Source of the DNA: Roseicyclus sp.
GTDB lineage: Bacteria; Pseudomonadota; Alphaproteobacteria; Rhodobacterales; Rhodobacteraceae
Assembly: GCA_018401965.1 (NCBI GenBank)
Contig: JAGYJU010000022.1
Location: 1 to 55,125, forward strand
Direction: 5' to 3'
Length of the DNA: 55,125 nucleotides
Every line of letters starts with the position of its first letter. The first letter of the stretch is position 1. Below the pieces are notes generated by a model that made no database searches, was not told the origin of the DNA, and was given only the letters and a program-made list of their open reading frames with translations. The position numbers and the translations under genes are program-made. Positions 17,683-25,018 of the stretch are shown in pieces.

Positions 17683-18195
17683 CTAGGCCTCGATCCCGGC
17701 GGCGCGGCGCAGTGCGCGCAGCACGCAAAACCCGGCGATGATGACAAAGCCGATGCCCCCGGCCAGGGCCGCGGCATAGCCTTGCCAGACCGGGATCTGC
17801 GCGATCAGCGTCACCTCGCGAAAGGCCATCTTGTCAAGCATTCCCAGATAGAGCCGCCATGTGCCCACCGCCGCGACAGCCAGCATCGCGATGTTGAACA
17901 CCAGGTCGAGCCCCCGGTTCACCAGGGGCGGCATGACGGGTTCCAGCAGGTCGACGCGGGCATTGGCCTCGGTCAGGTGGGCCCAGGGCAGAAAGGCGAA
18001 TATCGCGGCCGCCATGGCGATTTCCGTCATGTCGTAGATGCCGCGGATCGGTCCGATCCCGATGTTGAAGGGCACGAAAATGCGCCCGATGATCGACACG
18101 CAGGTGAGAACGATCAGGCACAACAGCACCGCGCCACCCGCGAGGGCCAGAACCGTGGCAAGCCCCAAGGCGATCTTGTTCAGTAGCCGGTACAT
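17683..18195 (-). CDS. TRAP transporter small permease (DctQ), aromatic cluster
   Basis: A 170-residue protein with four hydrophobic segments (about 8-32, 49-68, 88-108, 128-152) and the DctQ segment IRGIYDMTEIAMAAAIFAFLPWAHLTEANARVD between helices 2 and 3. ATG 18195 follows a strong GGGGAGG; the longer start at 18231 adds charged residues of no membrane-protein character. It ends 8 bp before dctM, so both are almost surely co-translated. The C-terminal tail is short and ends in RAAGIEA. Confidence 0.85.
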   Translation of the reverse strand: MYRLLNKIALGLATVLALAGGAVLLCLIVLTCVSIIGRIFVPFNIGIGPIRGIYDMTEIAMAAAIFAFLPWAHLTEANARVDLLEPVMPPLVNRGLDLVFNIAMLAVAAVGTWRLYLGMLDKMAFREVTLIAQIPVWQGYAAALAGGIGFVIIAGFCVLRALRRAAGIEA

Positions 18196-18233
18196 GCGCC
18201 TCCCCCTCCCCCAAAGGATGTCGCTCTTCATGG

Positions 18234-18260
18234 CGAGGGGCGCCGGTGCGGCACCCCTCG
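18234..18260 (-). terminator. Intercistronic stem-loop after the aromatic-cluster dctP
   Basis: An 11-bp stem (18234-18244 with 18250-18260, one G-U pair) and 5-base loop lies 23 bp after the binding-protein stop. No T-run follows, so it may stabilise the upstream mRNA end rather than stop transcription. Confidence 0.5.
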
Positions 18261-18283
18261 TCAGGTCTTGGTTCCTGCTGGCC

Positions 18284-19321
18284 TCAGCCGCCGTGCTGGG
18301 CGATCAGCGACCGGGCCCGCTCGATCAGTGCGGTGCCGTCGATACCCTGTGCGCCCATCTCGGCCACCCAGCGGTCGACCACCGGCTGCGCGGCGTCTTT
18401 CCAACGGGTAACCTCGGCCTCGTCCAGCGTCACGATCGTGTTGCCGGCATTGACCGCGATGTCGCGCGCGGGCGCGTCCATGTCCCACATCACCTGCGTG
18501 GCAAAGGACGACAGCGCGGCCCCCGATTGTTCATCGAGGATGGCGCGCAGGTCTTCGGGCAGCGCCTCGTAGCGGGCCTTGTTCATCACCAGAACGATGG
18601 CGGCGGTGTAAAGCGCCTCGTTGCCCGAAAACTCGGTGTGATGGCTGACCAGTTCGGACAGGCGGATCGAGGATGTCACTTCCCACGGGATCACCGTGGC
18701 CTGCACCACGCCGCGCGAAATCGCCTCTGGGATGGCGGGCAGGGGCATGCCCACGGGTTCGGCACCCAATTCGCTGAGCAGGTCGTTGATGATCCGCGTC
18801 GGGCCGCGCAGCGTCAGGCCCTGCATGTCTTCCAGGCTGGTGACCCCGTTCTGCGAATGGATCACGCCCGGGCCATGGACCCAGGCGCCCAGCACCTTGG
18901 TGTCGGAATATTCGTTGTTCTGGAAATCGCTTTCGACCATGTCCCAATAGGCGCGCGCGGTGGCGACCGGGTTGGTCATCATGAAGGGCAGTTCGACCAC
19001 TTCGGTCCGCGGGAAACGGCCCGGCGTGTAGCCGACAACCGTCATCGACAGGTCGACCACGCCGTCGCGCGCCTGGTCATAGAGTTCCGGGGGGCGGCCG
19101 CCCAGCGACATCGCGTCGAAGTGTTCGATCCGGATGCGCCCATCGGTCGCCGCCTCAAGCCGCTCGGCCCAAGGTTTCAGGATCATGGCGGGCACCGGGG
19201 CCTGCGGCGGCAGGAACTGGTGCAGGCGCAGCGTGATCGTGTCTTGCGCCCGGACAATCGCGGGCGCTGCCATGATCGCGGCAGCGCCTGCCGTCGTTTT
19301 GATGAAATCGCGTCTCTTCAT
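18284..19321 (-). CDS. TRAP solute-binding protein (DctP) with Tat signal, aromatic cluster
   Basis: A 345-residue periplasmic receptor. The N-terminus MKRRDFIKTTAG followed by AAAIMAAPAIVRAQ is a twin-arginine type signal peptide with cleavage near residue 28. The mature protein has DctP features: HQFLPPQAPVPAMILKPWAERLEAATDGRI, DLSMTVVGYTPGRFPRTEVVELPFMM, and a central LRGPTRIINDLLSELGAEPVGMP that binds the carboxylate through an arginine in the family. GGGAGG precedes ATG 19321. Located between the crotonase and DctQM genes, its ligand is most likely a hydroxycinnamate or another aromatic acid (inference from context). Confidence 0.88.
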   Translation of the reverse strand: MKRRDFIKTTAGAAAIMAAPAIVRAQDTITLRLHQFLPPQAPVPAMILKPWAERLEAATDGRIRIEHFDAMSLGGRPPELYDQARDGVVDLSMTVVGYTPGRFPRTEVVELPFMMTNPVATARAYWDMVESDFQNNEYSDTKVLGAWVHGPGVIHSQNGVTSLEDMQGLTLRGPTRIINDLLSELGAEPVGMPLPAIPEAISRGVVQATVIPWEVTSSIRLSELVSHHTEFSGNEALYTAAIVLVMNKARYEALPEDLRAILDEQSGAALSSFATQVMWDMDAPARDIAVNAGNTIVTLDEAEVTRWKDAAQPVVDRWVAEMGAQGIDGTALIERARSLIAQHGG

Positions 19322-19404
19322 GGTGTAACCTCCCTGATTTTCCATGAAATTGTAGTACCCAGTCATCGGCGTCGCGGGCGCGCCCGCGCGTCCGAATGCT
19401 CCTG

Positions 19405-20190
19405 CTATCTGAACCGCGGCTCCCGCTTTTCAAGAAAGGCGCGCATCCCCTCGCGCGCACCGTCCGAGGTCTGGCTCATCGCCGCGGCAAGGCTTTCGGT
19501 GAACAGGCCATCGGACCGCGACATGTCGGTGATCCGGGAAATGGCGTTGATCATGAGGTAGTTCGAAAAGGGCGCGTTGTCAGCCATCTGGCGCGCGAGC
19601 TTGTGGGCGAGGGCGATCCCTTCGCCCTCTCCGACGCTGTAATGCGCAAGCCCCAGCCGCACCCCGTCCTCGGCCCCGTAGCTGCGGCCGGTCAGCATCA
19701 TCTCGCGCATCCGGTCGGCCCCGATCAGCCGCCCCACGCGGACGGTCGCGCCACCGCCCACGAAGATGCCGCGCCGCCCCTCGGGCAGTTGGAACCGAAC
19801 CGTGGGTTCGGCGATGCGCACATGGGTCGAAGAGGCGATTTCCAGCCCCCCGCCGATCACGGCACCCGTCAGGACCGAGATCACCGGCAACCCGCCGAAT
19901 TCGATCAGGTCCGACACGCGGTGCCAGTTGCGCGAATGGTAGACGCCAGCGACGGGATCGCGGTGTTCATGCTCGGCCAGGTCGAGACCGGAACAGAAAT
20001 GCCCGCCTTCGCCGCGCAGGATGACGGCGTTGACGCCTTTTGGGGGGCTGCCGAAGAACGCGTCGAGACCGGCGATCAGCGCATCGTTCATCGCGTTGCG
20101 CTTTTCGGGGCGGGTGAAGACCAACGTGGCGATGTCGCCATCGATGTCCGTCCGCATAACCTTGCCTGCAAAGGCGGTTCCGTCTTGCAT
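19405..20190 (-). CDS. Enoyl-CoA hydratase/isomerase family (probable feruloyl-CoA hydratase)
   Basis: A 261-residue crotonase-fold enzyme. The two oxyanion-hole regions are GGHFCSGLDLAEH and GAVIGGGLEIASS. A glutamate in LPEGRRGIFVGGGA occupies the region of a crotonase catalytic acid. In a feruloyl-CoA cluster it should hydrate the side-chain double bond. Two outcomes are known for such enzymes: the hydratase-lyase that releases vanillin, or a plain hydratase in the beta-oxidative route; the presence of the hydrolase-like gene at 10664 favours the second. It heads a run with the TRAP genes, 83 bp ahead of the binding protein, with a 16-bp palindrome (19373-19388) in the gap. Site B lies 48 bp upstream of its start. 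Confidence 0.8.
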   Translation of the reverse strand: MQDGTAFAGKVMRTDIDGDIATLVFTRPEKRNAMNDALIAGLDAFFGSPPKGVNAVILRGEGGHFCSGLDLAEHEHRDPVAGVYHSRNWHRVSDLIEFGGLPVISVLTGAVIGGGLEIASSTHVRIAEPTVRFQLPEGRRGIFVGGGATVRVGRLIGADRMREMMLTGRSYGAEDGVRLGLAHYSVGEGEGIALAHKLARQMADNAPFSNYLMINAISRITDMSRSDGLFTESLAAAMSQTSDGAREGMRAFLEKREPRFR

Positions 20191-20237
20191 TGCGCGTGCC
20201 TTCGATGCCGATTCCGTTGCTGTTATAATATTGAACT

Positions 20238-20264
20238 GTTCTACGGCATAGCGTTTTGTCGGTG
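20238..20264. promoter_or_regulatory. Cluster motif site B (candidate MarR operator)
   Basis: GTTCTACGG followed after a short spacer by GTTTTGTCGGTG; both blocks match site A. It lies upstream of the crotonase-TRAP run on the minus strand. Confidence 0.5.
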
Positions 20265-20357
20265 CTCAGGCCATCGCCGCCGGACCGGCGCGCTTCGTGG
20301 ACGCCAGGCCGGGGCCGACCCCGTTAGGGCAGCCTTCCTGGCCCGCCCGCGCCGCGA

Positions 20358-22685
20358 TCAATCCGCGCCACGCACCGGGATGCTGGCATTGGCGCGCGGC
20401 TGAAAGATCCGCTGGACAAGGTAGATGCCCACGGCCGCCCCCAGTCCGATCAGGTCAGAGACCAGCCCGCCCTCGATCATGAACAGGGCCGCAACGACCA
20501 GCGCCACGCGCAGGAACCAGGCCGATCGCCCGCCCATGAACCAGCCCTGCACCCCCGCCGACAGCAGGAACACGCCGAAGGTCGCGGTGGCGCAGGCGCG
20601 GATCACCTCGACCCAGGTGCCATCCATCAGGATCGCGCTGTTGTAGAAGAACATGAAGGGCACGATGAAGGCCGCGATGCCGATCTTGAACGAGGCGACC
20701 GAGGTTTCCATCGGGTTGGCCCCCGAAATGCCCGCCGCGGCATAGCTGGCCAGCGCCACGGGGGGCGTTATGGCCGAGACGACGGCAAAGTAGAAGACGA
20801 AGAAATGCGCCGTCAAAAGCGGGATGCCCAGTTGCACCAACCCCGGTGCGACGACCGAGGCCGCCACCGCATAGGCCGCTGTCGTGGGCATCCCCATGCC
20901 CAGCAAGATCGCGATGCACATCGCGAAGAACAGTGCCAAAAGCTGGCTGACCCCCGCGAGATCCAGCAGCACGTTGGAAAACCGCGCCCCGACCCCCGTC
21001 AAGGAGATGACGCCGACGATGATCCCCGCGCAGGCACAGACCGCGATGATCTGGATCGACATGATCCCCGCCAGTTCGAAAGCCTTGAGGATTTCACGCG
21101 GACCCATCCCTGCAAGGGCGCTTGCGGGCAGGCTTCCGGGAAACAGCCGCGCCATCAGCACCGGCAGCCACGACACCACCGCCGCCGCCATGGTGGCCAG
21201 CGTGCCAGCCCGGATCACCGAATAGCCCATGAACAGCGCCGCGATCAGGATGATGATGGGCACGAACAGATAGACCTGCCGCACCATGGTGCGGATCTTG
21301 GGCAATTCGTCCTCGCGCATGCCGCGCATGCCCAGCTTGGCCGCTTCGAAATCGACCATGAAATAGATCGAGGCGAAATACAGGATCGCGGGGATGATCG
21401 CGGCAATGGCGATATCCTGGTACGGAATGCCGGTGACCTCGGCCATGATGAAGGCACCCGCGCCCATGATCGGCGGCATGATCTGCCCGCCGGTGCTGGC
21501 CGCCGCCTCGACCGCGCCGGCGGTCTTGCGGTGATAGCCCACCTTTTTCATCAGCGGGATGGTCAGCGACCCGGTCGCCACCACGTTGCCCGCCGATGTG
21601 CCGTTGATCATGCCCATCAGCCCCGAGGCGAAGATCGCCACCTTGGCCGGGCCACCGCGTGCGCGGCCCGCCATGGCAAAGGCGAAGTTGACGAAGTAAT
21701 CGCCCACCTTGGAGGCCTGCAGGAAGGCGGCAAAGATGATGAACAAGATGATATAGGTCGAGGACACGGCCGTTGTCGGCCCCAGGATACCCGCGTCCGA
21801 ATAGACGTGACCGAAGAACCGCTGCCAGCTGTAGGCGCGGTCCACGGCCAGAAGGCCGGGCAGCAGATGCGCGGTGAAGGTATAGAGCAGGAAGATGCCG
21901 GTGATCACCACCAGCGCCAGACCCGCGACGCGGCGGGTCAATTCCAGGATCAGGGCCGACCCGGCGGTGGCGGCAAAGGCCACGCCGATCGGCACGAAGG
22001 TGGTGCCGACCGAATTGCGTGCGGCGGTCCCGTAGATCGTGATCAGGTAGATCGCAACGACCATGCCGCACAGCGCCAGCACGATATCGGAGACGGCAAA
22101 GCTGTCGCGCGGCCGTCGCTCGACCCAACCGGTCAGGATTGCCCCGAGGGTCGCGATCAACAGCGGGATGCCGAACCAAGTGACCTCGGTGGCATAGATC
22201 TCGGTGCCGGGAAAGGCGGCCCATGTCGTCAGCCCGCCCATCTGCGGCTGGTCGCCCGAGGCGATCATCTGCGCAAAGCCGATGGCCGTTGCCCCCGCGA
22301 TCAGCGCGGGAATGCCAAGTGCCAGCGCCAGCATCGAGACAAGCGGCGTCTTCCTGGGCGCGCCCGGATCATCGGCAAAGCCGTGGGCGGCAAAGATCAG
22401 AAAGCCAAGCGCCAGCGCGCCGGCGATATGCAGGATGCGGAAATTCCATGTTTCAAGGGGAAACCGGGGCAGAAACGGCAGGTCGATCCCGGTCCAGTCG
22501 GACAGCGAGACGCCGTTCAGCGCCAGCATATGCGCCATGGCATAGAGGATGGAAACCATGGCCACCGCCATGTAGCCCCGGCCCGTGAAGCTTCGCCGGT
22601 TGCTCTCGACCGGGTCTTCATCGACGCCTTCGGCCAGGATGGGCCCATCGATCTGGTCATCATCGCGCGCCTGGTCGGTGGTCAT
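20358..22685 (-). CDS. TAXI-type TRAP transporter fused permease (DctQ-DctM fusion)
   Basis: A 775-residue inner-membrane protein with well over 15 hydrophobic segments. The N-terminal third holds the small-permease-like helices; the rest is DctM-like with GLMGMINGTSAGNVVATGSLTIPLMKKVGY, GGQIMPPIMGAGAFIMAE and ITPPVALASYAAAGISGA. Fused 4TM/12TM permeases of this size accompany TAXI solute receptors, and such a receptor is encoded just upstream at 22797. ATG 22685 is chosen for GGGA close upstream and a normal polar N-terminus; a start at 22769 adds 28 residues. It probably takes up a dicarboxylate or other organic acid; with the LysR and tartrate dehydrogenase genes nearby a hydroxy-dicarboxylate is plausible (inference). 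Confidence 0.88.
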   Translation of the reverse strand: MTTDQARDDDQIDGPILAEGVDEDPVESNRRSFTGRGYMAVAMVSILYAMAHMLALNGVSLSDWTGIDLPFLPRFPLETWNFRILHIAGALALGFLIFAAHGFADDPGAPRKTPLVSMLALALGIPALIAGATAIGFAQMIASGDQPQMGGLTTWAAFPGTEIYATEVTWFGIPLLIATLGAILTGWVERRPRDSFAVSDIVLALCGMVVAIYLITIYGTAARNSVGTTFVPIGVAFAATAGSALILELTRRVAGLALVVITGIFLLYTFTAHLLPGLLAVDRAYSWQRFFGHVYSDAGILGPTTAVSSTYIILFIIFAAFLQASKVGDYFVNFAFAMAGRARGGPAKVAIFASGLMGMINGTSAGNVVATGSLTIPLMKKVGYHRKTAGAVEAAASTGGQIMPPIMGAGAFIMAEVTGIPYQDIAIAAIIPAILYFASIYFMVDFEAAKLGMRGMREDELPKIRTMVRQVYLFVPIIILIAALFMGYSVIRAGTLATMAAAVVSWLPVLMARLFPGSLPASALAGMGPREILKAFELAGIMSIQIIAVCACAGIIVGVISLTGVGARFSNVLLDLAGVSQLLALFFAMCIAILLGMGMPTTAAYAVAASVVAPGLVQLGIPLLTAHFFVFYFAVVSAITPPVALASYAAAGISGANPMETSVASFKIGIAAFIVPFMFFYNSAILMDGTWVEVIRACATATFGVFLLSAGVQGWFMGGRSAWFLRVALVVAALFMIEGGLVSDLIGLGAAVGIYLVQRIFQPRANASIPVRGAD

Positions 22686-22741
22686 CGTCCCGTGCCCCCT
22701 TGGATCGACAGGGCCCCGCAGCGGTTGCGGACCCGGTTCGG

Positions 22742-22770
22742 AAAAGGGCCGTGCCCGACGGGCGGGCACG
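22742..22770 (-). terminator. Terminator/attenuator between TAXI receptor and permease
   Basis: On the minus strand an 8-bp perfect stem CGTGCCCG/CGGGCACG (22770-22763 with 22757-22750, 5-base loop) is followed by GCCC and TTTT. It is 26 bp after the receptor stop and 57 bp before the permease start. Confidence 0.7.
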
Positions 22771-22796
22771 ACCCATGACGCCTTCGCCGCGACCGG

Positions 22797-23783
22797 TTAC
22801 ATGCCGTGGATCTGTTCGGCCGGGATCGTGGCCCCCGCGTTCTCGGTGAACCAGCGCGCCGCACCGGCATGCCACATCATCGCGGTGTTCTTGTCCCAAT
22901 GTTCCGGCAGGGATTCGCGCGCGGCCGAATGCACGCCGACCATCCGCTCGTTGTCGGACATGACCGCATCGACGATGGCGTGCACGAAGGTTTCGGGCAG
23001 GTCACAATTGGCGATGGCGAAGTTCCACATCGCAACGGCAGGCGCCGGCGCGCTGAGCGTGGTGTAGGTCTCGGCCGGGATGTCGAAGCGCGACACCGGG
23101 AAGGTGGTCGTGATCGTCGACAGTTCGGCGTCGGTGAAGCCGAGGATGTTGATCTCGGTCTGCACTTCGAGTTGCGACACGGCCGGGATCGGAACACCGG
23201 CGGCGAATGCGATCACGTCGAGCAGCCCATCCTGAAGCTGGCTGCCCAGATCCGACCAGCCGCCGTTGCGGCGGTCGAAATTCACGCCAAGCGCTTCCAG
23301 CATGGCAGGGAAATAGGTGTCCGAGGTCGATCCCGCCGGGCCAAAGCCGATGGCTGCCCCATCTGGGATGTCCGCGACAGAGCCGATGCCCGATGCGGAC
23401 AGGACCGTGATCGAGAAGGGGGTCTGGTACATCGGGAACATGGCGCAGGCATTGTCCATCGCAAGCCCGGGCGCGATCGGGTTGTTCCCGGCGATGGATT
23501 CGGCCGCCGGCCCCATGGTGGTCATGCCGAAGGGAAGCTCGCCCGTATGCACCAGCGCCATGTTCTGCATCGGCCCGCCGGTCACCTCGGCGCCGCCAGT
23601 AACGCCCAGGACATCGGAGACGATGCCGGCCCAACCCGAGCCGTATCCGAAATACGTCCCGCCCTGCGATCCGGTTCCGACGGTAAAGCTGTCGGGCCAA
23701 CCTGCCCGGTCATCTTGCGCGATACCCGGTGCGGCGATCAGTGCGGCCACCGCGGTCGCGGTGGCGAAAAATGTGATCTTCAT
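22797..23783 (-). CDS. TAXI-family TRAP solute-binding protein
   Basis: A 328-residue periplasmic receptor. Residues 1-22 form a Sec signal peptide ending in GIAQ. The mature start has the TAXI signature region FTVGTGSQGGTYFGYGSGWA, then GGPMQNMALVHTGELPFGM and GPAGSTSDTYFPAMLEALG. TAXI receptors bind glutamate, other dicarboxylates or related acids. GGAGG lies six bases before ATG 23783. It precedes the fused permease with an attenuating hairpin between them. Between it and the LysR gene (23784-23963) no gene was found; AATGGCCATT at 23923-23932 is a short palindrome that could be part of a regulator site. Confidence 0.88.
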   Translation of the reverse strand: MKITFFATATAVAALIAAPGIAQDDRAGWPDSFTVGTGSQGGTYFGYGSGWAGIVSDVLGVTGGAEVTGGPMQNMALVHTGELPFGMTTMGPAAESIAGNNPIAPGLAMDNACAMFPMYQTPFSITVLSASGIGSVADIPDGAAIGFGPAGSTSDTYFPAMLEALGVNFDRRNGGWSDLGSQLQDGLLDVIAFAAGVPIPAVSQLEVQTEINILGFTDAELSTITTTFPVSRFDIPAETYTTLSAPAPAVAMWNFAIANCDLPETFVHAIVDAVMSDNERMVGVHSAARESLPEHWDKNTAMMWHAGAARWFTENAGATIPAEQIHGM

Positions 23784-23963
23784 GTGTTCCTCCACTGTGT
23801 TTTCGTCGTTGCGGGGCAACACGCCATTCGGTCGCGCCACCCGGCCTGCACCCTCCCAGACACAACGAGACTGCAGGCTAGAAGGAGGTAAACCAGCGGA
23901 TCAAGAAAAAAGCCCGGCAAATAATGGCCATTTGAATATACAAATAATGTGAATAATGACCGG

Positions 23964-24890
23964 TCAGGCAGATCTGGACAGCATCTCGACATTGTCCTGC
24001 AGCACATAGAGGAAGGCATCGCGGGCCGGATGCCGCGTGTCGCGCAGCCAGACAACCGCCAGGGCCAGCTTGTCGCGCACCAGCTCGGGCGGCACCGACA
24101 ATGGCACGAAAACGACACCGCCGACGGCCAGGCGTGACGCCCATCTGGGGACGATGGCAAGGCCGACGCCGGTGCCCACCAGGCTGACGATGGTCTGCTT
24201 TTCCTCGGCGATCTGCACCACGCGGGCGGCATGCCCCGACTCCAGGAACAGCCGCATGGTCAGGTCATGGCTATGTGGCCGTGAGCTTCGATCCGGAACG
24301 ATCAGCGGCGCGTCGGCCATGTCGGACACCGTGATCCTTTGCCGGGTGGCAAGCGGATGCGCCTCCGGCACGGCGACCATGGCGGTTTCGTGAAACAGCG
24401 GCCGGAACACCAGCCGCGGATCGAAGATTTCGGGCGGGCGCACGATGGCCGCATCGAGCCTTCCCGACAGCACGCGCGGCAAAAGCCGTATCGTCTTCTG
24501 CTCCAGCAATTCGATGTCGATGTCGGGATGCGCCTCTCGAAAGCGGGGCAGGAACTGCGGCATCAACCCGGCGGCGGCACTGTCGATGGCGCCGATGCGT
24601 AGAATGGGCGTCTTGTCTTGTTGCGCGTCTCGAAACCGCGCCTCCAGGCGGTCGGCCTGATCGAGAATGCCACGGGCCGCTTCGGCAAAGTCACGTCCAG
24701 CGTCCGTGAGCGACACGTGGCGCGTGGTTCGCACAAGCAGCCGCGTGCCCAGCCGATCTTCAAGCAGCCTGATCTGCCGCCCGAAGGATGCAGGCAGCAT
24801 ATCCATCTTCTGTGCGGCCTTGCCGAAATGCAGGGTTTCGGAGACGGCCACGAGACACCTGAGTTGGCGAAAGTCCATGTCACGCTTCAT
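23964..24890 (-). CDS. LysR-family transcription regulator
   Basis: A 308-residue regulator. Residues about 6-64 are the winged helix (DFRQLRCLVAVSETLHFGKAAQKM, RQIRLLEDRLGTRLLVRTTRHVSLTDAG). The remainder is the periplasmic-binding-protein-like sensor domain, with LRIGAIDSAAAGLMPQFLPRF at its start and SLVGTGVGLAIVPRW late. It belongs to the large group of LysR proteins that control organic-acid or aromatic catabolism. It lies upstream of the TAXI genes on the same strand and divergent from the tartrate dehydrogenase gene, so it may control either or both. Effector unknown. The helix-turn-helix has HFGKAAQKMDMLPASFGRQI with the usual spacing. Confidence 0.9.
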   Translation of the reverse strand: MKRDMDFRQLRCLVAVSETLHFGKAAQKMDMLPASFGRQIRLLEDRLGTRLLVRTTRHVSLTDAGRDFAEAARGILDQADRLEARFRDAQQDKTPILRIGAIDSAAAGLMPQFLPRFREAHPDIDIELLEQKTIRLLPRVLSGRLDAAIVRPPEIFDPRLVFRPLFHETAMVAVPEAHPLATRQRITVSDMADAPLIVPDRSSRPHSHDLTMRLFLESGHAARVVQIAEEKQTIVSLVGTGVGLAIVPRWASRLAVGGVVFVPLSVPPELVRDKLALAVVWLRDTRHPARDAFLYVLQDNVEMLSRSA

Positions 24891-24904
24891 TATTTCAGAA
24901 TAAT
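24889..24904. promoter_or_regulatory. Inverted repeat at the LysR start
   Basis: ATTATT and AATAAT (6-bp perfect arms, 4-base spacer) overlap the lysR start codon, a position suited to autorepression. Confidence 0.35.
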
Positions 24905-24929
24905 ATATGATCGGTGCAGCATTGCCGCC

Positions 24930-24946
24930 TTGAGGTCAAGTTGCAA
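24930..24946. promoter_or_regulatory. LysR box candidate (TTG-N11-CAA)
   Basis: TTG at 24930-24932 and CAA at 24944-24946 are separated by 11 bases, the T-N11-A layout of LysR sites. The site also contains CTTGA/TCAAG (24929-24940) and the palindrome AGTTGCAACT (24939-24948). It lies in the lysR-tartrate dehydrogenase divergent gap. Confidence 0.45.
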
Positions 24947-25018
24947 CTCTGCGATCCTGAATTCTCAGCGGCGGCGGGCCGATGACGCGCCGCGCCGACC
25001 TTTGTCAAAGGCTCTCAC

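Noticed and set aside
19373..19388. 16-bp palindrome CGCGGGCG/CGCCCGCG between crotonase and TRAP receptor genes as a regulator site
   Set aside because: It is made only of G and C in a GC-rich genome and lies right after the crotonase stop; a simple mRNA hairpin or chance is enough to explain it.
20805..22778. 657-codon plus-strand frame opposite the TAXI permease
   Set aside because: The product is rich in Asp, His, Arg and Gln with no hydrophobic core, the usual mirror of a membrane protein gene read backwards in GC-rich DNA.
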